Shown here in pieces: positions 8,712-15,246 of a stretch of DNA of 27,289 nucleotides. The notes below the pieces were generated by a model. That model was not told the origin of the DNA. It ran no database searches and saw only the letters and a program-made list of their open reading frames with translations. The stretch lies in assembly GCA_047605615.1 (NCBI GenBank), contig JASGFI010000024.1, forward strand, positions 1 to 27,289, read 5' to 3'. Each line of letters begins with the position of its first letter. Position 1 is the first letter of the stretch. The DNA is from Taibaiella sp047605615 (GTDB taxonomy: Bacteria; Bacteroidota; Bacteroidia; Chitinophagales; Chitinophagaceae). The position numbers were made by a program, and so were the translations under genes.

Positions 8712-9410
8712 ATGAAATTCACCTGTCTGTTAGCATTTTTGACCCTCGGCTCCGCTACCGTCTTCGCACAAGAAAACAACGGGGAAGCGGCCACAAAAAC
8801 CAAAAAATTCACGGCACATGTCGGCATTGGCTCGGCATTATATTCCAAGCAAGTTTCTTTGACCGATGCTTATGTCAACAATGGCTACACGGGCGTGGGC
8901 AACACCAATTTGCTCCAGTACAAGGTAAAACCATTTAACCCTGCGGTAACGGCCAGCATACGATACAAGCCAGGAAAAGTTGGCGTGGGCCTGTTCTGCT
9001 CCGTCGCTTCGCTTACCGTGGAGAAAAATGTAACCCAGGCCGGCACCGGCGATTTTATCAACAATGTATCCAAAACAGCCATGCCCCATACCATCGGCAT
9101 ATTGCCCACATTGAGTTACGATTTTGTGCGTAGCGATAAGTTCGTGGTTTATGGCGGCCTGCTGGCGGGCGGCAGCCTCTGTTTCAACAACAACAACGGG
9201 ATGCCTTACTCCCAGTCCAAATCGTTGAAATTTGCGCCTACATTCGGTGCAGACGTGGGCGTGGGCTATACATTGTCGGCCAATGTTTCCTTACAACTAA
9301 ACATTTCGCCAACCTATACCGTAATCAAAGCCGAAAACTCTTCAAACGAGAAGAAGAATGCCAATTTCTTACAAGTGCCCGCTACCATTGGTTTAGGCTT
9401 CAGGTTTTAG
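8712..9410 (+). CDS. Outer-membrane beta-barrel protein
   Basis: A 232-residue protein beginning with a clear Sec signal peptide (MKFTCLLAFLTLGSATVFAQ, cleavage after Ala-19). It is followed by alternating hydrophobic/polar strands rich in Gly, Tyr, Val and Asn, and ends in Phe (GLGFRF), as expected for an outer-membrane barrel recognised by BamA. Repeated short strands such as KFTAHVGIGSAL, VTASIRYKPG and GADVGVGYTLS suggest a small barrel of about 8 strands (OMP_b-brl type). The ATG at 8712 is chosen over an upstream in-frame start at 8679, because only the former places the signal peptide at the N-terminus. The ligand or function is unknown. Confidence 0.8.
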   Translation: MKFTCLLAFLTLGSATVFAQENNGEAATKTKKFTAHVGIGSALYSKQVSLTDAYVNNGYTGVGNTNLLQYKVKPFNPAVTASIRYKPGKVGVGLFCSVASLTVEKNVTQAGTGDFINNVSKTAMPHTIGILPTLSYDFVRSDKFVVYGGLLAGGSLCFNNNNGMPYSQSKSLKFAPTFGADVGVGYTLSANVSLQLNISPTYTVIKAENSSNEKKNANFLQVPATIGLGFRF

Positions 9411-9508
9411 TTTTTCGCCAATGATAATGATTGGGTCACGGGTGTTCGTCAAGGTAGATAAACCCGAACATTCGCGGCCCGATGTGTTGTCTTTCTGTTG
9501 CCATGCCG

Positions 9509-9550
9509 GAAGCATCTGCAACAAGCGTCCGCCGGGATGCTTCTTGTTTT
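9509..9550 (+). terminator. Hairpin terminator after the barrel gene
   Basis: GAAGCATC (9509-9516) pairs with GATGCTTC (9536-9543) around a 19-nt loop and is followed by TTGTTTTA. An overlapping alternative stem (AACAAG with CTTGTT) is also possible. It lies about 100 bp after the barrel stop. Confidence 0.55.
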
Positions 9551-9620
9551 ACCTAAATTGATTTTTGCCAAGTAAACACCAACACCCCAACAAATCCCTT
9601 TCTCCCGATTGCAAAATGCT

Positions 9621-9628
9621 TATATTTA
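9621..9628 (+). promoter_or_regulatory. Candidate -7 box for the GNAT/receptor gene pair
   Basis: TATATTTA matches TAnnTTTG in seven of eight positions and ends 15 bp before the ATG at 9644. No TTG is present at the correct spacing; only TTT is seen at about 20 bp upstream. Confidence 0.35.
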
Positions 9629-9643
9629 CCTCGAAAGATATTC

Positions 9644-10204
9644 GTGACGTATCATATAGTGCGGTCAAACAATGAACACATGCAATCAGGCACGGCAACA
9701 GTAAGGCAGGCTACGCGACAAGACCTCGAAATGATTTTGGAAATATACAACGATGCCATAACCCACACTACCGCCGTGTATCACTACGAGCCATATTCGC
9801 CGGAAAAATTTGAAGCCTGGTGGCAGCAGAAAACACGGCAAAAACTGCCGGTTTTGGTTGCGGAAAGTGGGGGGCAGGTTACGGGGTTTTGCAGTTACGG
9901 CCCGTTCAGGCCACATGCCGGTTATCTATACACAGCCGAAACTTCGGTTTATGTACACAAAGATTTCAGGGGGCATGGCTTTTCCAAAATGCTGTATGCC
10001 GAATTGATAAAAGAGGCAAGGAAAAACAAGATACACGTGTTGGTGGCCGGCGTAGATGCCCGTAACCAAACCAGCATCAACCTGCACCGGAAGTTTGGCT
10101 TTGAAGTGGCCGGCACCTTGAAATCGGTGGGCTACAAATTTGGCCAATGGCTCGACCTTACGTTCATGCAACTGATATTGGCACACACAAAAGACAATGT
10201 TTGA
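9644..10204 (+). CDS. GNAT-family N-acetyltransferase (phosphinothricin acetyltransferase-like)
   Basis: A cytoplasmic acetyl-CoA-dependent N-acetyltransferase of 186 residues. The GNAT core starts at TVRQATRQDLEMILEIYND. The acetyl-CoA pyrophosphate-binding loop is RGHGFSKML, preceded by the beta-4 strand ETSVYVHKDF. The C-terminal FGFEVAGTLKSVGYKFGQW resembles the Pat/YwnH group, which acetylates phosphinothricin, methionine sulfoximine or similar amino-acid analogues. The true substrate cannot be read from sequence. Starting at the in-frame ATG at 9680 would give MQSGTATVRQAT, closer to typical family N-termini, so the first 12 residues are uncertain. The following gene starts 6 bp after the stop, so the two are surely co-transcribed. 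Confidence 0.85.
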   Translation: MTYHIVRSNNEHMQSGTATVRQATRQDLEMILEIYNDAITHTTAVYHYEPYSPEKFEAWWQQKTRQKLPVLVAESGGQVTGFCSYGPFRPHAGYLYTAETSVYVHKDFRGHGFSKMLYAELIKEARKNKIHVLVAGVDARNQTSINLHRKFGFEVAGTLKSVGYKFGQWLDLTFMQLILAHTKDNV

Positions 10205-10210
10205 AAAATT

Positions 10211-10993
10211 ATGCCTTTCATAAGTTACCACAGGCCTCCCGAACAGCCGCAACGCATCGTATCGTTGGTGCCCTCGCAAACCGAAACGCTGTACCATTTA
10301 GGTATGGGCGACAGGGTGATAGCGCTTACGCGTTTTTGCGTACACCCTTCGGAATGGTACAGGGGCAAGATAAGGATAGGCGGCACCAAAAGCCTGCACT
10401 TGGGCACCATCGCATCGTTGGAGCCCGATTTGATTATTGGCAACAAAGAAGAAAACACGGCGGACGAAGTAATAGAACTGTCCAAATATTTCCCCACATG
10501 GGTGACAGACGTAAGCTCCGTAACCGATGGCCTAAACATGATTGCCGATTTGGGCGCGCTTACCCATACGCAGGAACATTCGGTAAAATTGGCCACTGCC
10601 ATTGCCACCGAATTTGAGCTGCTGAAACCTTTTGCCCAACCAATAAGGACGCTATACCTGATATGGCGGAGGCCCTGGATGGCAGCCGGTGGCGATACTT
10701 TCATCAGCGACATGATGCAAAAAGCAGGTATGCTCAACGTATTTGCCGACAGGAGCAGGTACCCAACCTTGCAGGAGGCCGAATTGTTGGCGGCGGCTCC
10801 TCAATTGATTTTATTGCCTTCCGAACCCTACCCTTTCAAAGAAGGCCACCTGGCGGAAATAAAAGCCCTTTTCCCGGAGGCGGCAGTAAGAAATGTAGAT
10901 GGCGAGATGATGAGTTGGTACGGCAGCCGTATGCTCTACGGGGCGGCCTACCTCCGGCAATTGGCCGAAGACCTGCAACAGGCAGGATTTTAA
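10211..10993 (+). CDS. Helical-backbone metal-receptor-like protein (BtuF/TroA fold), no signal peptide
   Basis: A 260-residue protein of the helical-backbone metal receptor superfamily (BtuF, FepB and TroA relatives). In ABC uptake systems such proteins bind cobalamin, siderophores or metals. Characteristic parts are RIVSLVPSQTETLYHLG near the N-terminus, the middle IASLEPDLIIG strand-turn, and the second-lobe GGDTFISDMMQKAGMLNVF. The N-terminus (MPFISYHRPPEQPQ) has no signal peptide or lipobox, and no ABC permease or ATPase gene is adjacent. The protein may therefore be cytoplasmic or use a non-classical route. It follows the GNAT gene with a 6-bp gap. Its stop codon lies inside a hairpin shared with the convergent phosphatase gene. 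Confidence 0.8.
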   Translation: MPFISYHRPPEQPQRIVSLVPSQTETLYHLGMGDRVIALTRFCVHPSEWYRGKIRIGGTKSLHLGTIASLEPDLIIGNKEENTADEVIELSKYFPTWVTDVSSVTDGLNMIADLGALTHTQEHSVKLATAIATEFELLKPFAQPIRTLYLIWRRPWMAAGGDTFISDMMQKAGMLNVFADRSRYPTLQEAELLAAAPQLILLPSEPYPFKEGHLAEIKALFPEAAVRNVDGEMMSWYGSRMLYGAAYLRQLAEDLQQAGF

Positions 10994-11025
10994 AAAATGG
11001 CTACCGTCCTGCCTTTTCTTTTATC
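10980..11025. terminator. Hairpin overlapping the 3' ends of two convergent genes
   Basis: AGGCAGGA (10980-10987) pairs with TCCTGCCT (11007-11014) around a 19-nt loop, followed by TTTCTTTTATC on the + strand. The left arm is inside the metal-receptor gene and the right arm inside the phosphatase gene; the two stop codons are only 7 bp apart. Confidence 0.55.
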
Positions 11026-11900
11026 TTCTCTTGGTACAATTGTTTTATGAGGCCATCGGCCATGCCTATTTTTGGCACATAAATATCCGAAACGCCCGCC
11101 CAGCGCATCACGGAGGTATATATCTGCAAGGCCGGCACTATCACGTCGGCCCTGTCTTGGCGCAGGTTGTAGAGGTGCATGCGTTCTTCCACCGAGGTTT
11201 GGCTCATCTCCTTGTAATAATTCTTGAGAATGTCCAACGGCAGCGCGCTGCCCTCTTTGCGCTTCGACATGGAAAACACTTTGTTGATGTTGCCGCCCGA
11301 ACCTATGGCCACTATCGGCTGGTCGATACCTTTGGTGTGGCGCTTGATGAAGAGTTTCATGTCGTCCCACTGGGCTTCGCTTACCTTTTTGCCCAATATC
11401 CTGATGGTACCGATGTTGAACGATTCCTTGAAAATAATCCGGTCGTCGGAAAACATGGTCAATTCAGTGCTGCCGCCGCCCACGTCTATGTACAGGTAGG
11501 CCAAGCCCTTGCTCAGGTTTTCGGCTATGTGCGTTTCGTAGATGATGCTGGCTTCTTCGCCGCCCGAAATGATGTTGATGTCTATGCCGGTAAGTTTTTT
11601 TACGCGTTCCACTATTTCCATGCCATTGCTGGCATCGCGCATGGCCGAGGTGGCGCAGGCCCTCACCGCCTCCACCTTGTATATCTTCATCATCAATTGG
11701 TAGGCACGCATGGTGTCTATCAAGCGTTCCGCCTTTTCTTCGGGTATTACCCCATGTTCAAACACATCGAAGCCGAGGCGCAAAGGCACGCGTACCAAAT
11801 TAAGTTTGGTATAATCCATGCTTCCCCCTTTGTAAGGCTCTATTTCGGTAATCAGCAGGCGTGCGGCATTGGATCCTATGTCTATGGCGGCTAATATCAA
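11001..11900 (-). CDS. Ppx/GppA-family phosphatase (exopolyphosphatase / pppGpp phosphatase)
   Basis: A 299-residue member of the ASKHA superfamily. The phosphate-1 loop is AAIDIGSNAARLLI at the N-terminus, and the phosphate-2 region is LYIDVGGGSTEL at about residues 135-148, with a further glycine-rich AIGSGGNINKVF segment. These proteins hydrolyse polyphosphate or pppGpp, or both. The short length, equal to the catalytic core without the C-terminal HD-like domain of E. coli Ppx/GppA, is common in Bacteroidota. No polyphosphate kinase gene lies next to it. Translation must start at TTG (11900-11898): a stop lies just upstream in frame and the conserved core begins at residue 3. A canonical promoter precedes it, with a leader of about 85 nt. 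Confidence 0.92.
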   Translation of the reverse strand: MILAAIDIGSNAARLLITEIEPYKGGSMDYTKLNLVRVPLRLGFDVFEHGVIPEEKAERLIDTMRAYQLMMKIYKVEAVRACATSAMRDASNGMEIVERVKKLTGIDINIISGGEEASIIYETHIAENLSKGLAYLYIDVGGGSTELTMFSDDRIIFKESFNIGTIRILGKKVSEAQWDDMKLFIKRHTKGIDQPIVAIGSGGNINKVFSMSKRKEGSALPLDILKNYYKEMSQTSVEERMHLYNLRQDRADVIVPALQIYTSVMRWAGVSDIYVPKIGMADGLIKQLYQEKIKEKAGR

Positions 11901-11989
11901 GGCTCGTTAAAATTTTTATGTGCCATTATTATTATCGGGAACAACATTGTTTGATGAAACCAAGGTGTTTTGACCCCTAAAAGTAGCGG

Positions 11990-12020
11990 CAAACATAATC
12001 ATTCGCTTGCCCCTTTCCAA
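11990..12020 (-). promoter_or_regulatory. Promoter of the Ppx/GppA gene
   Basis: Reading the - strand, TTG (12020-12018) is followed after 20 bp by TATGTTTG (11997-11990), a full match to the Bacteroidota consensus in both elements and spacing. The predicted start of transcription is near 11986. Confidence 0.7.
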
Positions 12021-12063
12021 ATACCCGGAAATAACGGCTAATTCTTTTATTGAGGTGCTATCG

Positions 12064-12071
12064 TACCTTTG
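12064..12071 (+). promoter_or_regulatory. Candidate -7 box for the alkyltransferase-like gene
   Basis: TACCTTTG matches TAnnTTTG exactly and ends 79 bp before the start codon. The -33 position holds TTC/TTT rather than TTG. It is divergent from the Ppx/GppA promoter, with about 45 bp between the -33 zone of one and that of the other. Confidence 0.4.
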
Positions 12072-12150
12072 CTTATGCCGCCAATAGCCTACGCTCCTTA
12101 TATATAACAAACTTAGGCATATAGGCACTACCATAAACAGACAGCACGAT

Positions 12151-12486
12151 ATGGCGAAAGCATCACCGTCAAACAATATTTACGACATCATATACGACAT
12201 TACGAAAGCAATACCCTACGGGCGTGTATGCACCTACGGTGCTATGGCCAGAGCCATAGGCAGCACGGGTTCCGCAAGATTGGTGGGCTGGGCCATGACC
12301 AATGCTCCCGAAGGCGTACCCAGCCACAGGGTGGTTAACCGGCTGGGTTTGCTTACCGGAAAGCATCACTTTGGCGGCGACAGGATGCAGCAACTGCTGG
12401 AGGCGGAGGGCATTGTTATAAAAAACAATCAGGTACAGGATTTTGATAAAGTTTTTTGGAATCCACAGGAACTTGCGAATCTGTAA
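12151..12486 (+). CDS. Alkyltransferase-like (ATL) protein, MGMT family without the acceptor cysteine
   Basis: A 111-residue protein corresponding to the DNA-binding domain of O6-alkylguanine-DNA alkyltransferase. It shows the helix-turn-helix region (GRVCTYGAMARAIG, residues 24-37), the Arg43 of GSARLVGWAM that flips out the damaged base, and the active-site block VPSHRVVN. In true alkyltransferases this block is PCHRV; here Ser58 replaces the cysteine that accepts the alkyl group, so self-alkylating repair is not possible. Known ATLs (usually PWHR or PAHR) instead bind O6-alkylguanine and hand it to nucleotide excision repair. That role is inferred here from family knowledge. There is no N-terminal Ada or RNase-H-like domain. 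The start at 12151 fits the family; no Shine-Dalgarno is seen. Confidence 0.9.
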   Translation: MAKASPSNNIYDIIYDITKAIPYGRVCTYGAMARAIGSTGSARLVGWAMTNAPEGVPSHRVVNRLGLLTGKHHFGGDRMQQLLEAEGIVIKNNQVQDFDKVFWNPQELANL

Positions 12487-12559
12487 TTTTTGCCAAATCA
12501 TTATTTTTACATTGGCCAATTATTTTTTACGAAAAAACGGATACTTAGTTGTTAGCTTT

Positions 12560-12567
12560 TACTTTTG
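12560..12567 (+). promoter_or_regulatory. Candidate -7 box of the porin gene
   Basis: TACTTTTG matches TAnnTTTG exactly. It overlaps a TTG (12565) that could be misread as the porin start, and instead points to transcription from about 12571 with a leader of about 18 nt before the TTG at 12589. No TTG occurs 19-21 bp upstream. Confidence 0.5.
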
Positions 12568-12588
12568 CGCTGCCAAAACATACGAAAT

Positions 12589-13953
12589 TTGAAACCCAAG
12601 TATTTACTTCTTTTTGCTTTGCTGGTTGCCGCCGTGCACAGTTTGGCGCAACCCCTAAAAACCGAAGTGCCCGCGTTCCAAAATTATGGCAGCGGCCTGC
12701 TTACCGACATGATAGACACCAGCACACGCATGGGGAAAAACATGCTGGCACTCTACAACAAATTTGGCCAAATTGGCTTCAGTGGCTACATACAGCCCCA
12801 ATTTCAATATGCAGAAAGCAAAGGTGCGCCCAATAGTTTCCAGGGCGGCGAATGGGGTTCGGCAGTGAACAACAGGTTCAGGCTGCGCCGTGGCCGCTTG
12901 CGTACCGATTTTGCCAATTACACCGAAGACGGCAAACCCTCCGTTTACTTTTTGCTCCAATTCGACGGTACGGAACGGGGCGTAAACATCCGTGATTTTT
13001 GGGGCCGCTACTACGAGAACAAATGGGAGTTGTTCCATTTCTCGGCAGGCATGATGGCACGACCCTTTGGCCACGAAGTATTGCTGTCTTCATCGTTCCG
13101 CGAAGCACCGGAACGCGGGCGCATGTCGCAAACCATCATGAATACCGAACGCGACTTGGGCGTGATGTTCAGCCTCAACCCGCGCAAGGCAAATGCCAAG
13201 ATGAAGTGGTTCGCCATAGACCTCGGCGTGTACAATGGCCAGGGCCTGACCGGAACGGCTGAATACGACAACCACAAAGACGTGGTATGCCGCATCAGCT
13301 CCAAAAAACAAACCATTAAAGGCACCAAAATCAGGATGTCCGGCGGCCTTAGCGGATACTTGGGGGCCATAACCAACCAAAGCCCTTACCTGTACACCAT
13401 GCGGCAAACAGCGGGTGGCTACCGATTCGTTTCGGACTCGTTGGCAAGCAACATTGGGCGGAATGCGCAAAGAAGGTATTTTGGCGGCGATGTGCAGGTA
13501 ATATTTCCAAACGGCGGCAAGGGCCAAACCGAATTCAGGGCAGAATATATCCGAGGCAACCAACCCGGAACCCTTGCCAGTTCTACCACGCCGGGCAGCT
13601 ACCCTACCGATGGCAACGGCGCGGCGCAACCATTGGTTACTCGCCCATTCGATGGGGCTTACCTATACTTCTTGCAAAATTTGGGCAACTGGAAAGACCA
13701 AATAGTGCTCAAATACGAATGGTACGACCCCAACAAACGTGTGAAGGGCAAAGACATAAGTACCGCCAACGGTTTCAATGCGGCAGATATTCGCTACAAC
13801 ACCATTGGTGGCGGGTATTTGCACCACATCAATACCTACCTCAAAATTGTGTTGTGGTACGAGCATCCGATTAATGAAAAGACCTCGCTTGCCGGATACG
13901 AAAAAGATTTACAAGACGGCATCTTTACTTGCAGGGCGCAGTTCAGTTTTTAG
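12589..13953 (+). CDS. Phosphate-selective-type outer-membrane porin (OprO/OprP family)
   Basis: A 454-residue outer-membrane protein. A signal peptide, KPKYLLLFALLVAAVHSLAQ, directly follows the TTG at 12589, which I take as the start. A longer reading from TTG 12565 would begin inside the promoter box and put eight odd residues before the signal. After a short coiled linker (about residues 30-60), the barrel begins with GFSGYIQPQFQYAES, then RFRLRRGRLRTDF, both typical of the phosphate-selective porin O/P family. The barrel ends in aromatic Phe (RAQFSF). Strand-like segments such as YFGGDVQVIFPN and QIVLKYEWYDPNK are conserved in this family. Relatives form phosphate or pyrophosphate channels, but many in this phylum are only predicted. 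The Ppx/GppA gene lies nearby, though that alone does not show phosphate specificity. Confidence 0.85.
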   Translation: MKPKYLLLFALLVAAVHSLAQPLKTEVPAFQNYGSGLLTDMIDTSTRMGKNMLALYNKFGQIGFSGYIQPQFQYAESKGAPNSFQGGEWGSAVNNRFRLRRGRLRTDFANYTEDGKPSVYFLLQFDGTERGVNIRDFWGRYYENKWELFHFSAGMMARPFGHEVLLSSSFREAPERGRMSQTIMNTERDLGVMFSLNPRKANAKMKWFAIDLGVYNGQGLTGTAEYDNHKDVVCRISSKKQTIKGTKIRMSGGLSGYLGAITNQSPYLYTMRQTAGGYRFVSDSLASNIGRNAQRRYFGGDVQVIFPNGGKGQTEFRAEYIRGNQPGTLASSTTPGSYPTDGNGAAQPLVTRPFDGAYLYFLQNLGNWKDQIVLKYEWYDPNKRVKGKDISTANGFNAADIRYNTIGGGYLHHINTYLKIVLWYEHPINEKTSLAGYEKDLQDGIFTCRAQFSF

Positions 13954-13997
13954 GATTCATGCGGTAAATACGCTTCCGTATCAAGCAAAAAATAAAG

Positions 13998-14567
13998 ATG
14001 ATAGAGATTATTGAAGATAAAGTGTTGGCACATTACCATTCGCCGCTGCACCTCGTAACCTTCGCCACCGACAGCGAAAAAAAGAATACAAAGAAGTGGG
14101 AAATATACATGCGCCCCAATGGTGCGGCCGTACTACCCTACAACCCGCAAACCGGCAAGGTGATATTGGTAAAACAATTCAGGTTGCCCGCTTACATACG
14201 CTACGAAAACAGCAATGGCCACACACTCGAGACCTGTGCCGGCCTCATAGACAAAGGCGAAACACCCGAAGAAACCATACGCAGGGAAGCCTTGGAAGAA
14301 ATAGGTTACGAGTTGAAGGAAATTCAATTTGTAAGCAAAGCCTTATCTACCCCCGGCGCAGTTACCGAGCAGGTATATCTGTTTGTTGCCCCATACGACC
14401 ATAACATGAAAAAGCAAGAAGGTGGCGGATTGGCAAATGAGGGCGAAGACATTGAAATAATAGAAATGGACTACAAAGAAGCATACGCCGCGATAGCAGA
14501 CAATAAGCTGTACGACATGAAGACCATTATTCTGTTGCAGCACCTGCGCTTGGCAGGATTGATGTAA
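13998..14567 (+). CDS. Nudix hydrolase (ADP-ribose / GDP-mannose pyrophosphatase type)
   Basis: A 189-residue Mg2+-dependent pyrophosphohydrolase. The Nudix box (Gx5Ex7REUxEExGU) is complete at residues 82-104: GLIDKGE, seven residues, then REALEEIGY. The preceding ILVKQFRLPAYIR and the following STPGAVTEQVYLFVA are the hallmarks of the ADP-ribose pyrophosphatase/NudK (GDP-mannose hydrolase) branch. The substrate is probably a nucleoside diphosphate sugar; the window does not decide between ADP-ribose and GDP-mannose. The ATG at 13998 follows the porin stop by 44 bp, with no strong terminator between, so read-through from the porin promoter is possible. The length is typical of NudK (about 190 residues). 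Confidence 0.92.
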   Translation: MIEIIEDKVLAHYHSPLHLVTFATDSEKKNTKKWEIYMRPNGAAVLPYNPQTGKVILVKQFRLPAYIRYENSNGHTLETCAGLIDKGETPEETIRREALEEIGYELKEIQFVSKALSTPGAVTEQVYLFVAPYDHNMKKQEGGGLANEGEDIEIIEMDYKEAYAAIADNKLYDMKTIILLQHLRLAGLM

Positions 14568-14637
14568 AAAACAGAGGGGCAAAGTAATTGGCCTACATTC
14601 GCAAAAAAATTACCGCCCAAAATTATTTAAGAGACCT

Positions 14638-15150
14638 ATGTTGAGTCCATTTATGCGAAGTGTGTTGCTGCTGCTGTGTGCAGGTATATCGGTGCTGGCG
14701 GCTTATTGCAGCATCACTTCTTTGTTGGTAATTGCCTGTATTTTCTCTGCCATTTTGCTGTTTGGATATTTCAGGAGCGGCACGGTAAAGCTCGCCCTAT
14801 CGCACCTGCGCAACGAAGAATACGCCAAGGCGGAAACCATACTCGGCCAAACAACGCAACCCGACAGGCTCGACAAAAGAAACCAAGCCTATTATTATTT
14901 CGTCAAAGGATTTCTGGCCAGGGAAAAGGATAACTATACGGAAGCCAAAGCCTGTTTGGAATTGAGTTTAACCGATGGCATACGCAACCAGAACGACATA
15001 GCCATGGCCCTGCTGGCCCTTGCCGATATGGAAATGGTACGCAAGGACAAAAACGCCGCCCTCCATTATTTCAACCAATTAAAGGGACTGAAAGTAAAAA
15101 AAGACATGATGCCCCCCATCAGGAAAATGCAGGCATGGCTGGGAGCATAA
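14638..15150 (+). CDS. Small membrane-anchored TPR protein, function unknown
   Basis: A 170-residue protein with two adjacent hydrophobic segments at the N-terminus (about residues 7-23 and 27-45), followed by a soluble helical part on one side of the membrane. That part contains about three tetratricopeptide-like helix pairs: KLALSHLRNEEYAKAETIL, AYYYFVKGFLAREKDNYTEAKACLELSL, and MALLALADMEMVRKDKNAALHYF (given here as approximate repeat cores). TPRs mediate protein-protein contacts; no catalytic motif is seen. It follows the Nudix gene by 70 bp and ends at a strong hairpin. A weak box (TACATTCG, 14594-14601) could serve as its own promoter. I do not recognise a named family. Confidence 0.7.
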   Translation: MLSPFMRSVLLLLCAGISVLAAYCSITSLLVIACIFSAILLFGYFRSGTVKLALSHLRNEEYAKAETILGQTTQPDRLDKRNQAYYYFVKGFLAREKDNYTEAKACLELSLTDGIRNQNDIAMALLALADMEMVRKDKNAALHYFNQLKGLKVKKDMMPPIRKMQAWLGA

Positions 15151-15171
15151 CGGGCAACCTTCGCCACTACC

Positions 15172-15212
15172 AACAAGCATGGGCAGGCCATCGTGGCCTG
15201 CCCATGCTTGTT
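15172..15212. terminator. Perfect 19-bp inverted repeat between the TPR gene and fabF
   Basis: Bases 15172-15190 are exactly complementary to 15194-15212, leaving only a 3-nt loop (TCG). The stem has a GC-rich centre (GGGCAGGCC). There is no long T-run on either side. It lies between two convergent genes, so a bidirectional terminator is the simplest reading. Confidence 0.75.
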
Positions 15213-15246
15213 CGGTGAAACTATTTATTGGCTTCGCAAAAAACCA

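Noticed and set aside
11031..11894. Long open frame on + opposite the Ppx/GppA gene
   Set aside because: The phosphatase on - has clear motifs. The + reading is a Tyr/His/Phe-rich antisense shadow, as also seen opposite lepA, dapF and the FAD gene.
11916..12176. 86-codon open frame on - overlapping the start of the alkyltransferase-like gene
   Set aside because: It overlaps two promoters and the start of a well-supported gene, has no recognisable domain, and its hydrophobic stretch is short.
12511..12520. Palindrome ATTGGCCAAT followed by TATTTTTT, as a terminator of the alkyltransferase-like gene
   Set aside because: A loopless 10-bp palindrome can form only about 3 bp of stem with a realistic loop. 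It could be an operator, but there is too little evidence.
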